53,148 bases of DNA, taken from assembly GCA_003250355.1 (NCBI GenBank), contig QKGS01000049.1, positions 1 to 53,148 on the forward strand. The letters are read 5' to 3'. Below the pieces are notes generated by a model, which was not told the origin of the DNA, did not search any database, and saw only the letters and a program-made list of their open reading frames with translations. This DNA comes from Bacteroidota bacterium. GTDB taxonomy: Bacteria; Bacteroidota; Bacteroidia; Bacteroidales; SZUA-534. A program made the position numbers and the translations under genes. Shown here one piece after another: positions 17,675 through 26,611 of the stretch (within the stretch, counting starts at the first letter, position 1; each line of letters opens with the position of its first letter).

Positions 17675-18499
17675 TTATGGAAGCTTATTATTATTTCTCT
17701 TACGGTATGCCCCCGGACTGGTTCCGTATATTTTTGAAAAAACTCTTGAGAAATATGCTTCATCGTCGTATCCTACATTGTAGGCAACCGTTTTTACAGG
17801 ATTATTTGTGTAAACAAGTTGGCGAATAGCCTCATCCATTCTTAGGTCGCGGATATAGTTTAACGGCGATACTTTAAAAATATCGGTAAATACACGGTGG
17901 AAGTAATTTGGAGAAAGACAACACTTGTCGGCAAGTTCCTGAAGACTTAAATTATTCCTGTAGTTTTCCGAAATACACTCCAAAGCAGGAATAACTCTTT
18001 TCATTTGGTTATCGCTCTCTGATATTTCTGAATCATGAATCCGGAATATTTTGCTTATTACGAAATACAAAAGAGTCTGGATTTCCATCATCATGTATTT
18101 GCTTTCTTTTTTATCAGACTTGCCCGAGAAGAATGATTCAAATTGTTCAAAATAACTATGAAATGATGAAAAGCTATCAATATTAAGTTCAGTAACTATA
18201 GGTGTACTTTTAAGAACATAGTTAAAGTAGAGTGATTTGGGAAGGAAATGTATCCAGTCAACTAAAAATGGTTCAGTTGATTTCTGGGAATCGAGCTTAT
18301 AGCCGTTAATAAAGTACAATTTCCCTTTATTTAATTCGTGGGTTTTCTCTTTTTCAATAATTTTTGCATTGCCCATACGAACATAATATAGTTTAAAGCA
18401 ATTGTCAACACTGCTCGCTGTTTTATTCCAACTGCTGTTACCACAGAAAGTTCCACCCATTAACAACTTTATATTTGCATTAAATTCAATATTATCCAT
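17675..18499 (-). CDS. AraC-family transcriptional regulator
   Basis: 274 residues. The N-terminal part is an effector or dimerisation domain with no clear signature (GNSSWNKTA near the start). The C-terminal part (about 170-270) is a classic AraC double helix-turn-helix: LSLQELADKCCLSPNYFHRVF, cited in two pieces as LSLQELADKC and LSPNYFHRVF, then VKTVAYNVGYDDEAYFSRVF and GTSPGAYRK. Such proteins usually activate adjacent sugar-use genes when bound to the sugar. It is divergently transcribed from the sugar porter gene at 18758, and the 258-nt gap between them probably holds its binding sites. Confidence 0.9.
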   Translation of the reverse strand: MDNIEFNANIKLLMGGTFCGNSSWNKTASSVDNCFKLYYVRMGNAKIIEKEKTHELNKGKLYFINGYKLDSQKSTEPFLVDWIHFLPKSLYFNYVLKSTPIVTELNIDSFSSFHSYFEQFESFFSGKSDKKESKYMMMEIQTLLYFVISKIFRIHDSEISESDNQMKRVIPALECISENYRNNLSLQELADKCCLSPNYFHRVFTDIFKVSPLNYIRDLRMDEAIRQLVYTNNPVKTVAYNVGYDDEAYFSRVFSKIYGTSPGAYRKRNNNKLP

Positions 18500-18757
18500 A
18501 ACTATTAAGCTGCATTACTACACTCTTTTTATTAAAAAATATTGCATCGTACTTATAACTCCACAAGAAACAGAGAGTAAGATAATCCAATAAAAAGTAA
18601 AGATAGTGATACGGATTGGAATTAAAATTATATTCATTTGTAAGAATTGCAGGTAATGTCTGGGGCAAATTATTTATCAGTTCATTATTGGCCTTAATTA
18701 TCAATATTTTCGAGCCATACTATTGAATAGTAAGCAAATTTTAAAATAGATTATTAA
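18500..18757. other. Divergent intergenic region between araC-type and sugar porter genes
   Basis: A/T-rich gap of 258 nt. It must contain both promoters and probably AraC-type sites, but I see no exact TAnnTTTG element or strong palindrome in it. Confidence 0.4.
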
Positions 18758-20179
18758 ATGGGGAACCCTAATTCTGAAAAACGTTCTAATTCGTATTTAT
18801 GGTTTGTAAGTACGGTGGCTGCCTTTGGTGGTCTTTTATTTGGTTACGATGCCGTAGTGGTATCGGGGACGGTATCACAGGTTGAAACACAGTTTTCATT
18901 TTCTCCCGCAGAGTTAGGCTTTTATGTTAGCTGTGTGTTGTGGGCCTGTATGTTAGGTTCAGCCATTGCCGGCTGGATAGCAGACCGGTTTGGCCGTAAA
19001 AACACGCTTCTTGCAGCTGCTGCATTGTTATTGGTTTCAGCAGTATGGAGTGCAACGGCAGGCTCTGTAACCGGTCTTCTTATAGCTCGTATTATTGGAG
19101 GTTTCGGAATAGGTGCAGCCACAATGGTTTGCCCCCTTTATATATCAGAAATATCTCCCGAAGTGTATCGCGGCCGTATGGTAACTTTGTTTCAGCTAAC
19201 TATTACCGTTGGCATTATTATGTGTGTATTTGCTAACTGGGGCATTCTTACTTACGCTCAGGGAAATACCGAAACACTACTCCCCCATTGGCAAAAGTTT
19301 CTTTTTGTGACGGAAAACTGGAGAGCTATGTATTTAGCCGAAGCTCTGCCCGCTATTATATTTATGGCTACCGCATTTTTTATACCCAAAAGTCCGCGAT
19401 GGCTAATGCAACAGGGGCGCAAAGATGAAGCTCTGGCAGTACTGAAATTATTCAACAGTGAGCAAAAAGCAAAAGAAACAGTTGATGAAATAGAGTGTAC
19501 ATTAATAGTAGATTCAAATGTGAAATTCGGTGATTTGTTTACCAAAAAACTTCGTACTCCGCTTATTCTTGCTATTCTGGTTTGTTTTATGTGCGAAGCC
19601 AGTGGCGTATCGGTGGTATTCTATTACGGACCGCAAATATTTGAAGATGCCGGATTTGGTTTAGGTGGTTCTCTTGGCGGTTTTGCAACAATTGCAATTG
19701 TAAACTTTATAGCAACTCTGTTTGCTCTGCGGTTTGTTGATTCTGCAGGGCGTAAAAAACTTCTTACAGTTGGTGTAATAGGAACTGTTGCTTCGCATTT
19801 TTTAATCGGAGCCCTATTTCTTGGTGGAGTTACCGGATGGCCTATTGTAGTAGCAATAAACATATTTGTAGCGTTCTTTGCTTGTGCTTTAGGGCCTGTA
19901 AAGTTTGTACTTACATCAGAAATATTTCCAAATAAGGTGCGCGGTAAAGCTATTGCCATTTCAACATTTACAATATGGGCAGCAAGTGCTACTGTGGCAT
20001 ACTTGTTCCCGATAATGAGAGATGCAATGTCAACAGGTTTTATCTTCCTTGCATTTGCAGCTGAACTGCTGATATTCTTCCCTGTTATTTACCGCATGAT
20101 GCCCGAAACTAAAGGGAAGACTATTGAAGAAATAGAGCGTTCATGGTTTCACGACGATGCCTGCAAAAAAGTTAGCTAA
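18758..20179 (+). CDS. Sugar porter family MFS transporter (XylE-like)
   Basis: 473 residues and about twelve transmembrane segments. Sugar porter signatures are present: [14 protein letters not shown] near the start, DRFGRKN in the 2-3 loop, [15 protein letters not shown] after segment 4, PKSPRWL before the central loop and [12 protein letters not shown] at the C-terminus. It should bring a monosaccharide across the inner membrane by proton symport. This is a different family from the FucP-type carrier in the same locus, so two distinct sugars may be imported, for instance a D-galactose and an L-galactose-configured product of one polysaccharide. It is divergent from an AraC regulator. Confidence 0.9.
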   Translation: MGNPNSEKRSNSYLWFVSTVAAFGGLLFGYDAVVVSGTVSQVETQFSFSPAELGFYVSCVLWACMLGSAIAGWIADRFGRKNTLLAAAALLLVSAVWSATAGSVTGLLIARIIGGFGIGAATMVCPLYISEISPEVYRGRMVTLFQLTITVGIIMCVFANWGILTYAQGNTETLLPHWQKFLFVTENWRAMYLAEALPAIIFMATAFFIPKSPRWLMQQGRKDEALAVLKLFNSEQKAKETVDEIECTLIVDSNVKFGDLFTKKLRTPLILAILVCFMCEASGVSVVFYYGPQIFEDAGFGLGGSLGGFATIAIVNFIATLFALRFVDSAGRKKLLTVGVIGTVASHFLIGALFLGGVTGWPIVVAINIFVAFFACALGPVKFVLTSEIFPNKVRGKAIAISTFTIWAASATVAYLFPIMRDAMSTGFIFLAFAAELLIFFPVIYRMMPETKGKTIEEIERSWFHDDACKKVS

Positions 20180-20212
20180 GCAAATAATAGTCAGTAGTTA
20201 TATAGTAGTAAT

Positions 20213-20247
20213 GAGCCTTTAGCCGTATTGGTTAGGGGCTTTTTTTG
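20213..20247 (+). terminator. Probable Rho-independent terminator after the sugar porter gene
   Basis: AGCC (20214-20217) pairs with GGCT (20237-20240), with an inner TAGCC/GGTTA stem, followed by seven T residues (20241-20247). Confidence 0.65.
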
Positions 20248-20270
20248 TTACATTAAAATACATGAAATTA

Positions 20271-20527
20271 CAAGTCAGGCTTACAGCCTTTTGTGTTTGA
20301 CGAGTTTGTATAATACTCAGGGTTAAAACCCTGTGCTTTTAAAGAATTGCCTTTCAGGCAATCTATTCAAGTTATAATAATTAGACTTATAAATATTAAC
20401 ATTTACGCAAGCAAAATAAATGGCAGTACTAGCTCTGTAAGAGCGGCCTGTAAAAACATAGGGTTTAAACCCTATGTATATAATAGTAGAGTCCCCCAAA
20501 AGGTCTGAAAGACCGACCTGTAGTTAT
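20271..20527. repeat. REP-like cluster of short palindromes
   Basis: Includes AGGCTTACAGCCT (20277-20289), CAGGGTTAAAACCCTG (20318-20333), GCCTTTCAGGC (20350-20360), GCTCTGTAAGAGC (20433-20445), AGGGTTTAAACCCT (20460-20473) and GGTCTGAAAGACC (20501-20513). At least six hairpin units sit between the transporter and the glycyl radical enzyme gene. Confidence 0.8.
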
Positions 20528-20588
20528 TGCTCTATCATTAAAATAAATCTATGTGATTCATGAATTAAAATAAGATTATCCAATAAAT

Positions 20589-20613
20589 CGAAAAGTTTAT
20601 CCAAAGCTTTTCG
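20589..20613. promoter_or_regulatory. Inverted repeat upstream of the glycyl radical enzyme gene
   Basis: CGAAAAG (20589-20595) and CTTTTCG (20607-20613) are perfect 7-bp arms separated by 11 nt, about 60-84 nt before the ATG. A dyad of this shape upstream of a strongly translated gene could be an operator. No -7 element matches exactly; GAATTTTG at 20628-20635 is one base away. Confidence 0.35.
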
Positions 20614-20672
20614 TAAGAATATCCCGAATTTTGTAGTAGTAGAAATTGAAATAATAAAGAAGCTATTATAAA

Positions 20673-22946
20673 ATGAAGGAGTCAAAAGTAAATAAGAAGT
20701 TTATTCCGGACAGCAGAATACAGTCTTTAATCGACAGACGTTTAGAGTTAGTAGTTGACCAAAAGCGTCACGTACTTTGCGATAATGCAGAATTTTTAGT
20801 TTATCACTGGTCAGGCAAAGCATCTACATTTGCTCCGGCAACAGGTGAGCATGCCGATACCGAGCAACGTATTGAGATTGGCGACCACAGTGCACGTGTC
20901 GATAATGGAATGGAATTCCCTTACACAAAAGATATCCCATCGCGTAAAAACAACAATTTTGAATATACGCCGCTAAACTGGGCTAAAGACTATGCGTTCT
21001 TTATCGACCACAGTCCGGCCGAAGTTTATCCAAATGAATCAATAGTAGGTGAATTTCACTGGCAGTTAGATGAGGCGCGTCACTTCCAGTATCCCGATGA
21101 GCAAAAAAATGCAGGATTCCTTGCGCGTGAATTGGGTGCGGGTGGTATCAGCTTTACTCACACTTGTCCCGATATGAGTATTGGTTTGAAATTAGGTTGG
21201 ACAGGATTACTTGAGAAAGCAAAAAAATACAAGGCAAAATACGAAGCTGAAGGTGACCAGGAGAAGGTTGATTACCTTACAGGTTCTATCATGATAGCAG
21301 AAGGTATTATCCGTTATATCAAGCGTCATGCCGATAAAGCGCGTGAACTTGCAACAAACGAAACAAATAACGACCAGATAAACCTTTACCTGACAGTTGC
21401 CGAAACTTGCGATGCTCTTGCAACGCGTGAGCCGCAAACACTTCGCGAAGCTGTTCAGTGGATGTGGATGTATCAGGTTGTTGAGCGTATGCACGGCCAC
21501 GGAAACGGTTATGGTCGTACCGACCAAATGCTAATAGACTACTACAAGTCTGACATGGAGAAAGGTATTCTTACCCGTCAGGAAGCTCGTGAGTTGGTAG
21601 GTGAAATGTACATTAAGTACGGTAGCTACACGGCTTTAGGTGGTCGTTTGCAAGATGGCAGCGATGCTACAAATGAAATGAGCTGGGTTTGCCTTGAGGC
21701 TTACGACCTTGTTGGTGGAATTAACCACCTTGGCGTAATGTGGCATCCTGATATGGACGAAGATTTCTATCGTTATGCAAATGATATTTTAACACGTCAC
21801 GGTTGTGGTGTTCCAACGCTTGTTAACTACGATGTAATTCACCAAAGTGAGCTTCGCAGCGGATATAAGCCTGAAGATGCATGGAATGTATCGTACAGCG
21901 GATGCCAGTGGTACTGTGGTGTTGGAACTGAGTATAACGATCAGGATGTAAACAGTTTGGTGCTTATTCAACCAATGCAACGTGCTATAAAAATGTCAAT
22001 TGAGCAAAACGTTGACTCATTCGATAAGTTCTGGGATATTTATCACAATGAGGTTGATAAAACAGCCAATGCTCTTGTTGACTTTAAGAATGCAACGTAC
22101 AAATGGCAGGCTAAGGTATGGCCTGAAATGGTAACTACGTTCTGTATGCACGACTGTATTGAAAAAGGTAAAGACTGTACCGATATTGGTGCTGTTCGCT
22201 ATAACTTCACTTCTGTAAATGTGCTTGGAGTACCAAACGTTTCTGACTCAATTTACGCAATCAAAAAGTTAGTTTTTGAAGACAGAAAATATACGCTTGC
22301 AGCAATGCAGGAAGCTATCGATAACGATTGGGCAGGTGAGGAAGTAATGCGTCAGCATTTCTTAAACTGTTCTAAGTTTGGTAACGATGAGGCTGAATCT
22401 GATGATATGGCTGTTAAGGTATCGGAAGATGTACGCGAAATACTTGAAAGCAAGAAAAATATTAAAGGATTCCACTTCCGTCCGTCGTTGTTCCAGTACA
22501 TGGGGCACACTTATGCAGGGCCAATGATGGGGGCAACTCCTGACGGGCGTAATGCAGCTGAGCCAATTGCTCACGGCATGAACCCGATGCACGGACGTAA
22601 TAATAAAGGAATTGGCGCTACAGTCGAATCATTCTGTAAGTTAGATTTTGCAAAATATCAGGGAGGTTCGTTCCAGATTGAGCTTACGCCAAATTTCTTT
22701 AAAGCAGGTTCCGATTCTGCAATGTTAATGGATGCATTCTCACAAAACTTCTTTAGAAAAGGCGGGGTACAAATCAACTTCAACCTGGTTGACCTCGATG
22801 TGCTTGAAGATGCAATGAACGATAGTAAGAATCCTGTGTATCAGGATATTAACGTGAAAGTAACCGGATACTCAAGCCACTTCTGTACTATGGATAAGCG
22901 TTTCCAGAAGGAGTTTATTGAGCGAGTGAATTATCAGAGTTTGTAA
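20673..22946 (+). CDS. Glycyl radical enzyme of the PFL-like superfamily, unassigned subtype
   Basis: 757 residues, close to the usual 750-850 of this superfamily. The C-terminal glycyl radical loop is VKVTGYSSHF with Gly732 as the probable radical site. The catalytic thiyl Cys is expected at Cys411 in YSGCQWYCGVG; a second Cys lies four residues on (Cys415). Glycerol, propanediol and hydroxyproline dehydratases, choline lyase, isethionate lyase and aryl acetate decarboxylases have Cys-x-Glu at this point, and pyruvate formate-lyase has Cys-Cys. This protein has neither, so its reaction cannot be transferred from a known subtype. The activase gene follows at 23482. The surrounding fucosidase, transport and reductase genes suggest radical cleavage or dehydration of a sugar-derived diol, which remains inference. 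It requires anoxic conditions. Confidence 0.9.
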   Translation: MKESKVNKKFIPDSRIQSLIDRRLELVVDQKRHVLCDNAEFLVYHWSGKASTFAPATGEHADTEQRIEIGDHSARVDNGMEFPYTKDIPSRKNNNFEYTPLNWAKDYAFFIDHSPAEVYPNESIVGEFHWQLDEARHFQYPDEQKNAGFLARELGAGGISFTHTCPDMSIGLKLGWTGLLEKAKKYKAKYEAEGDQEKVDYLTGSIMIAEGIIRYIKRHADKARELATNETNNDQINLYLTVAETCDALATREPQTLREAVQWMWMYQVVERMHGHGNGYGRTDQMLIDYYKSDMEKGILTRQEARELVGEMYIKYGSYTALGGRLQDGSDATNEMSWVCLEAYDLVGGINHLGVMWHPDMDEDFYRYANDILTRHGCGVPTLVNYDVIHQSELRSGYKPEDAWNVSYSGCQWYCGVGTEYNDQDVNSLVLIQPMQRAIKMSIEQNVDSFDKFWDIYHNEVDKTANALVDFKNATYKWQAKVWPEMVTTFCMHDCIEKGKDCTDIGAVRYNFTSVNVLGVPNVSDSIYAIKKLVFEDRKYTLAAMQEAIDNDWAGEEVMRQHFLNCSKFGNDEAESDDMAVKVSEDVREILESKKNIKGFHFRPSLFQYMGHTYAGPMMGATPDGRNAAEPIAHGMNPMHGRNNKGIGATVESFCKLDFAKYQGGSFQIELTPNFFKAGSDSAMLMDAFSQNFFRKGGVQINFNLVDLDVLEDAMNDSKNPVYQDINVKVTGYSSHFCTMDKRFQKEFIERVNYQSL

Positions 22947-22951
22947 TTTTT

Positions 22952-22982
22952 AGTACTGAGTACTGAGATATGAGTACTGAGA
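22952..22982. repeat. Heptanucleotide array AGTACTG
   Basis: AGTACTG, AGTACTG, AGATATG, AGTACTG in 7-nt register, starting six bases after the glycyl radical enzyme stop. The AGATATG unit is shared with the array at 10591-10670. Confidence 0.85.
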
Positions 22983-23014
22983 CTTTTGTTCTGCAGAACT
23001 GATTAATTGTAATG

Positions 23015-23437
23015 TGCTACCGCACGATTTTATCGCATGGTATAGAATAAAACCACACGAGGGACTCGTGCGGCAGCAAGGGTTGATATTTTTGTAATCT
23101 ATTGCCTGAAAGGCAATTCTGTAACTGCGCAGGTTTTTAAACCTGTGAAATAGATTAGTTATGGAAATTTAAGGCTGAAAGCCTGACCTGTTTTACAGGG
23201 CGGTCTTTCAGACCTGTTCTTTTAACGATTGCGTAAAATAGGGATAAATCCCTATTCTTATAAAGGTAGGGCTTTCAGCCCATAATTTGACTTAGCTTGA
23301 TAGCTATGCCCATGAGGGAGGTCGGGAGGGTGAGCTTCAAACACCTTAACTTAACGACATTGCTCGTGCGGCAGCAAGTAGTTCTGATGAATCGGATCTA
23401 TCCTCCCCTTGGGGAGGTGCCGATAGGCGGAGGGGGC
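23015..23437. repeat. Composite REP-like region between the glycyl radical enzyme and its activase
   Basis: Holds GCCTGAAAGGC (23103-23113), AGGTTTTTAAACCT (23131-23144), GGCTGAAAGCC (23173-23183), GGTCTTTCAGACC (23203-23215) and AGGGATAAATCCCT (23239-23252). A second family follows at 23311-23361 (GAGGGAGGTCGGGAGGGTGA and a tail ending CTTAACGACATTG), repeated at 26422-26472. CCTCCCCTTGGGGAGG lies at 23402-23417. CTCGTGCGGCAGCAAG occurs twice (about 23054 and 23364). There is no gene in this 535-nt gap. Confidence 0.75.
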
Positions 23438-23443
23438 AAACTT

Positions 23444-23478
23444 GCAACCTGTAACCTGTAACCTGTAACCTGCAACTC
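23444..23478. repeat. Heptanucleotide array GTAACCT abutting the activase start
   Basis: GCAACCT, then GTAACCT three times, then GCAACTC, ending three bases before the ATG at 23482. As with the mutarotase gene, the array occupies the place of a ribosome-binding site. Confidence 0.9.
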
Positions 23479-23481
23479 AAT

Positions 23482-24432
23482 ATGACTGCAAACATATTTA
23501 AAATAGAGCGATTAAATACCCACAACGGTCCGGGCTTCCGGACTGTTGTCTATTTTAAGGGGTGTCCATTACATTGTACATGGTGTCATAACCCTGAAAG
23601 CATTAGTAAGCAAAAGCAGGTATGGGTTAATCATGTAAAATGCATTGGTTGTGTAGAGTGTATCAGAGTTTGTGATTATGATGCTATTTCTGTAGAGGAT
23701 GGTAAAATTGTAGTAAACCAGAAAGCTTGCACAGGTTGCTATGCTTGCACAAATGCCTGCCCTACAAAAGCAATGGAAAAAATCGGACTCGATTACACCA
23801 TAGATGATGTAATGAAGCCCATATTGCAGGATAAATTCCTTTACGATTCTTCCGGAGGAGGTGTTACAGTAACAGGTGGTGAACCGGGGCTGTATATCGA
23901 TTTTGTGACAGAATTGTTTAAGCAATGTAAAGATAACGGTATTCAAACAGCTTTTGATACATCGGCTGCAGTTTCGCCCGAAAAGTTTGAGGAACTCATA
24001 AAATACACCGATATACTTTTTCTTGACCTAAAAATATTCGATAAGCAAAACTCCGTTAAATATACAGGTCTTGAACCGGAGAAACTATCCAAAATGGTTT
24101 ACTGGTTAACAACTCAGAAAATAAAACCTGACCTGAAAATAGAATTCCGTACACCTGTAATTCCGGGAATTACTGATTCTGATAATAATCTTGAAGAATT
24201 TGCAGAAGCAATAGTCTCAAAATTTCCGGGTGCAGAATGGGAGCTGTGTATGTTCAACGACTTGTGCGAAGATAAATACAGAAAATTGGGAATGGAATGG
24301 ACATTGTCAGGAAATAAAATTACAGAACAGGGTTATATTTATTTAAAGCATTTTCAAAAGAAATATCAGGATATAAATATCAAATTGAGTGGGTTTACTG
24401 AGGATTTCAGCAAGTATAATGAGAAACCATAA
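23482..24432 (+). CDS. Glycyl radical enzyme activating protein (radical SAM)
   Basis: 316 residues. The radical SAM cluster motif CxxxCxxC is Cys28, Cys32 and Cys35 (GCPLHCTWCHNPES). An inserted two-cluster ferredoxin domain follows, with Cys54/57/60/64 and Cys83/86/89/93; this is standard for activases of the non-PFL glycyl radical enzymes. SAM-binding TGGEPG lies near residue 133. It uses reduced [4Fe-4S] and S-adenosylmethionine to abstract hydrogen from Gly732 of the partner encoded upstream. The pair is separated by a 535-nt repeat-rich gap rather than being tightly coupled. The start is chosen from the conserved FKIERLNTHNGPGFR opening. Confidence 0.93.
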   Translation: MTANIFKIERLNTHNGPGFRTVVYFKGCPLHCTWCHNPESISKQKQVWVNHVKCIGCVECIRVCDYDAISVEDGKIVVNQKACTGCYACTNACPTKAMEKIGLDYTIDDVMKPILQDKFLYDSSGGGVTVTGGEPGLYIDFVTELFKQCKDNGIQTAFDTSAAVSPEKFEELIKYTDILFLDLKIFDKQNSVKYTGLEPEKLSKMVYWLTTQKIKPDLKIEFRTPVIPGITDSDNNLEEFAEAIVSKFPGAEWELCMFNDLCEDKYRKLGMEWTLSGNKITEQGYIYLKHFQKKYQDINIKLSGFTEDFSKYNEKP

Positions 24433-24548
24433 GTATTTTTGGAATGTACTGTTGTAGAGAGTATTGAAAGATAGTGTAAAACAATTTATGACACAAATAC
24501 CTATTCTTTATGTATCTTTTAGCTACTATATGAAATTTCTGCATTAAG

Positions 24549-24556
24549 TAAATTTG
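24549..24556 (+). promoter_or_regulatory. -7 promoter element of the second GH29 gene
   Basis: TAAATTTG matches TAnnTTTG exactly, 28 nt before the ATG at 24585. The -33 region is weak. The gene probably has its own transcript, separate from the activase. Confidence 0.55.
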
Positions 24557-24584
24557 TAAAGGTAAATTCAAAAAACATATAATT

Positions 24585-26204
24585 ATGAGAAAGATATTCA
24601 AAGCAAGTTATTTCCTGTTAGCAGTTACTTTAATTGCAGGTAATGTTGTTGCACAACAAAAACCTCAGGAAAAAGAAAATGCCAGTGAGGTTGACCAATT
24701 GGAAGAGGCAAGAAAAACCTGTGCAGAGTTTAAAGAAGAGTGGCCTTCTATAGCAAAGCACACAACCCCCGAATGGTTTATGGATGCCAAGTTTGGTATA
24801 TTTACATGCATAGGCCCGGCAACACTTGCAACACAGCACAGAACAACAGAATGGTACGGGTGGGCAATGTACGATACTATAGGAGTGCATTGGAATAACG
24901 CACCACGTGATACAGTACCTAATCCTTACGGTGAATTTTACAGACATAAGGAATTATTTGGCGGCGACCAGAATGAGGTTGGATACAAGGATATAATCAA
25001 GCAATTTAAACCAACAAAATTCGATGCTGAAGAGTGGGCAGAGTTATTCCACCAGGCTGGTGCTAAATTCATGGGACCTATCGGTATTTTCCACGATAAC
25101 TACCTGAACTGGGATTCTGACATCAGTCGTTGGAACAGCATGGATATGGCAGGTGTTGATATTACAGGTGACCTTGAAAAGGCAGTTCGTAAGCGCGATA
25201 TGAAATTCCTTATAACTTATCACCATGCATTTACATGGTACTGGTATTACCACTCATTTGCTTTCGATGGAGGAGTACCTGGCAATGAAGACCTTTACGG
25301 AAAACCTCACGCTTTCTCATCAGATGGCGATAGCTTTTATCCTTACCCTGATGCAGACTATGAGCAAATGTGGTTTGATATATTAAAGGAATCAGCAGAA
25401 AAATACAGCCCTGATTTATATTGGTTCGATATGGGTCTTGAGCTTCTTAGCGATGATATTCGTAAAAAAGCATTTGCATACCTTTTAAATCATGCACACG
25501 AGAAGGATCAGGATATAGGTCTTACTTACAAAATTAAGTACGATGTATGCATTCCTCCTTCAGCAGGTATATTAGATTATGAAAAAGGTCGTTCTACAGG
25601 TTTACGTGCCGATGCCTGGTTAAGTGATACTCCTCTTGGTGGTTGGTTCTACAATACTCGTCCTTCACGCTCTCCGGAGGCTATTGTTGAAATTCTTTGC
25701 GATGTTGTAAGTAAAAATGGTTGTTTACTACTTGATGTAAGCCCTAAAGCTGATGGTACTATTCCTGAAGATCAGGTTGCTACACTTAAAGGAATCGGAG
25801 AATGGCTCGATATGAATGGTGAGGCTATCTACAATACACGTCCTTGGGTAATTGATGGTGAAGGGCCTACAACATTAGGTAAAGATGGGCACTTCAACGA
25901 AAACTGGGAAGCTATTTATACCGATAAAGATATCCGTTTCACTCGTAGCAAAGACAATAATACACTTTATGTAATTGTATTGGATCGTCCTACTGAAGGT
26001 AAAATTGTATCGAGAATGATGTCAACTATCAACCCTTACTTTACTCGTGAAATTGAAGAGGTATCATTAATAGGAACTGACGAAAAAATTAATCACAAGC
26101 TTGATGTTTATGGATTAGAACTTTCATTCCCTGAAAGCCATCCCGGTAAACACGCATTTTGCTATAAGCTGAAGCTAAAACCTGAGGTTAAGGAAGAGAA
26201 GTAA
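24585..26204 (+). CDS. Divergent GH29-family exported glycosidase
   Basis: 539 residues with a type I signal peptide (cleavage near VVAQQ) and no lipobox. GH29 features are EWFMDAKFGIF, EWYGWAMY, GYKDIIKQF and YWFDMG, where Asp282 is the predicted nucleophile; DYEKGR further on likely supplies the acid/base Glu. Two pocket motifs differ from typical fucosidases: FHWG is TCIG (Cys75), and HHDGF is FHDNY (Phe169-His170). Those residues contact the sugar hydroxyls in characterised GH29 enzymes, so a substrate other than plain L-fucose is plausible. It is paralogous to the gene at 28329, with which it also shares the downstream hairpin. Confidence 0.82.
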   Translation: MRKIFKASYFLLAVTLIAGNVVAQQKPQEKENASEVDQLEEARKTCAEFKEEWPSIAKHTTPEWFMDAKFGIFTCIGPATLATQHRTTEWYGWAMYDTIGVHWNNAPRDTVPNPYGEFYRHKELFGGDQNEVGYKDIIKQFKPTKFDAEEWAELFHQAGAKFMGPIGIFHDNYLNWDSDISRWNSMDMAGVDITGDLEKAVRKRDMKFLITYHHAFTWYWYYHSFAFDGGVPGNEDLYGKPHAFSSDGDSFYPYPDADYEQMWFDILKESAEKYSPDLYWFDMGLELLSDDIRKKAFAYLLNHAHEKDQDIGLTYKIKYDVCIPPSAGILDYEKGRSTGLRADAWLSDTPLGGWFYNTRPSRSPEAIVEILCDVVSKNGCLLLDVSPKADGTIPEDQVATLKGIGEWLDMNGEAIYNTRPWVIDGEGPTTLGKDGHFNENWEAIYTDKDIRFTRSKDNNTLYVIVLDRPTEGKIVSRMMSTINPYFTREIEEVSLIGTDEKINHKLDVYGLELSFPESHPGKHAFCYKLKLKPEVKEEK

Positions 26205-26227
26205 TTTTCTAAAGCATATGTAATATG

Positions 26228-26263
26228 CCGAGGGCGTCGCTCAAAGCGACACCCTCGGTTTTT
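26228..26263 (+). terminator. Strong hairpin terminator after the second GH29 gene
   Basis: CCGAGGGCGTCGCT (26228-26241) pairs with AGCGACACCCTCGG (26245-26258) with one mismatch, a 3-nt CAA loop and five T residues. Nearly the same hairpin follows the GH29 gene at 28329. Confidence 0.85.
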
Positions 26264-26275
26264 ACAGATTATAGT

Positions 26276-26515
26276 AAAAAGCCCCAACGAGCCTTTCGGG
26301 AGGCTAAATATCAACACAGGGTGTAGCCAATGTTGTTTAGCTAACGAAAGTAACCCCTATAATCCCCTCAAGGGGATGCTGCTTCGGTTTAGCAATGAAA
26401 TTAAATTGAAACAGTCCTCCCTTGAGGGAGGTCAGGAGGGTGAACTTTAAACACCTTAACTTAACGACATTGGGGTTGAAGCCCCGGGTATATTAAGGCG
26501 AGTGATACTCGTCGA
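26276..26515. repeat. Repeat-rich intergenic region with REP-like units
   Basis: Contains AGCCTTTCGGGAGGCT (26291-26306), TCCCCTCAAGGGGA (26364-26377) and CCTCCCTTGAGGGAGG (26417-26432) continuing to CTTAACGACATTG at 26472. The segment 26422-26472 nearly repeats 23311-23361. GGGGTTGAAGCCCC (26472-26485) follows. No coding sequence is apparent between 26205 and 26611. Confidence 0.7.
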
Positions 26516-26611
26516 ATGCAGAAGTGATAATTTGAAAATCTGTTGAAACCATGCGACGAAACTATGAAAAAAACAATCCACGCATCGCAAAAAAAATATC
26601 TGAATTGAAAA

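Noticed and set aside
20673-22946. Pyruvate formate-lyase (pflB)
   Set aside because: The adjacent Cys-Cys pair of PFL is absent (GCQWYC instead), and the activase has two extra ferredoxin clusters, which PflA lacks.
20673-22946. B12-independent 1,2-propanediol dehydratase, as expected for fucose fermentation
   Set aside because: The Cys-x-Glu motif of the dehydratases is missing, and no propanediol-use or microcompartment genes are in the window.
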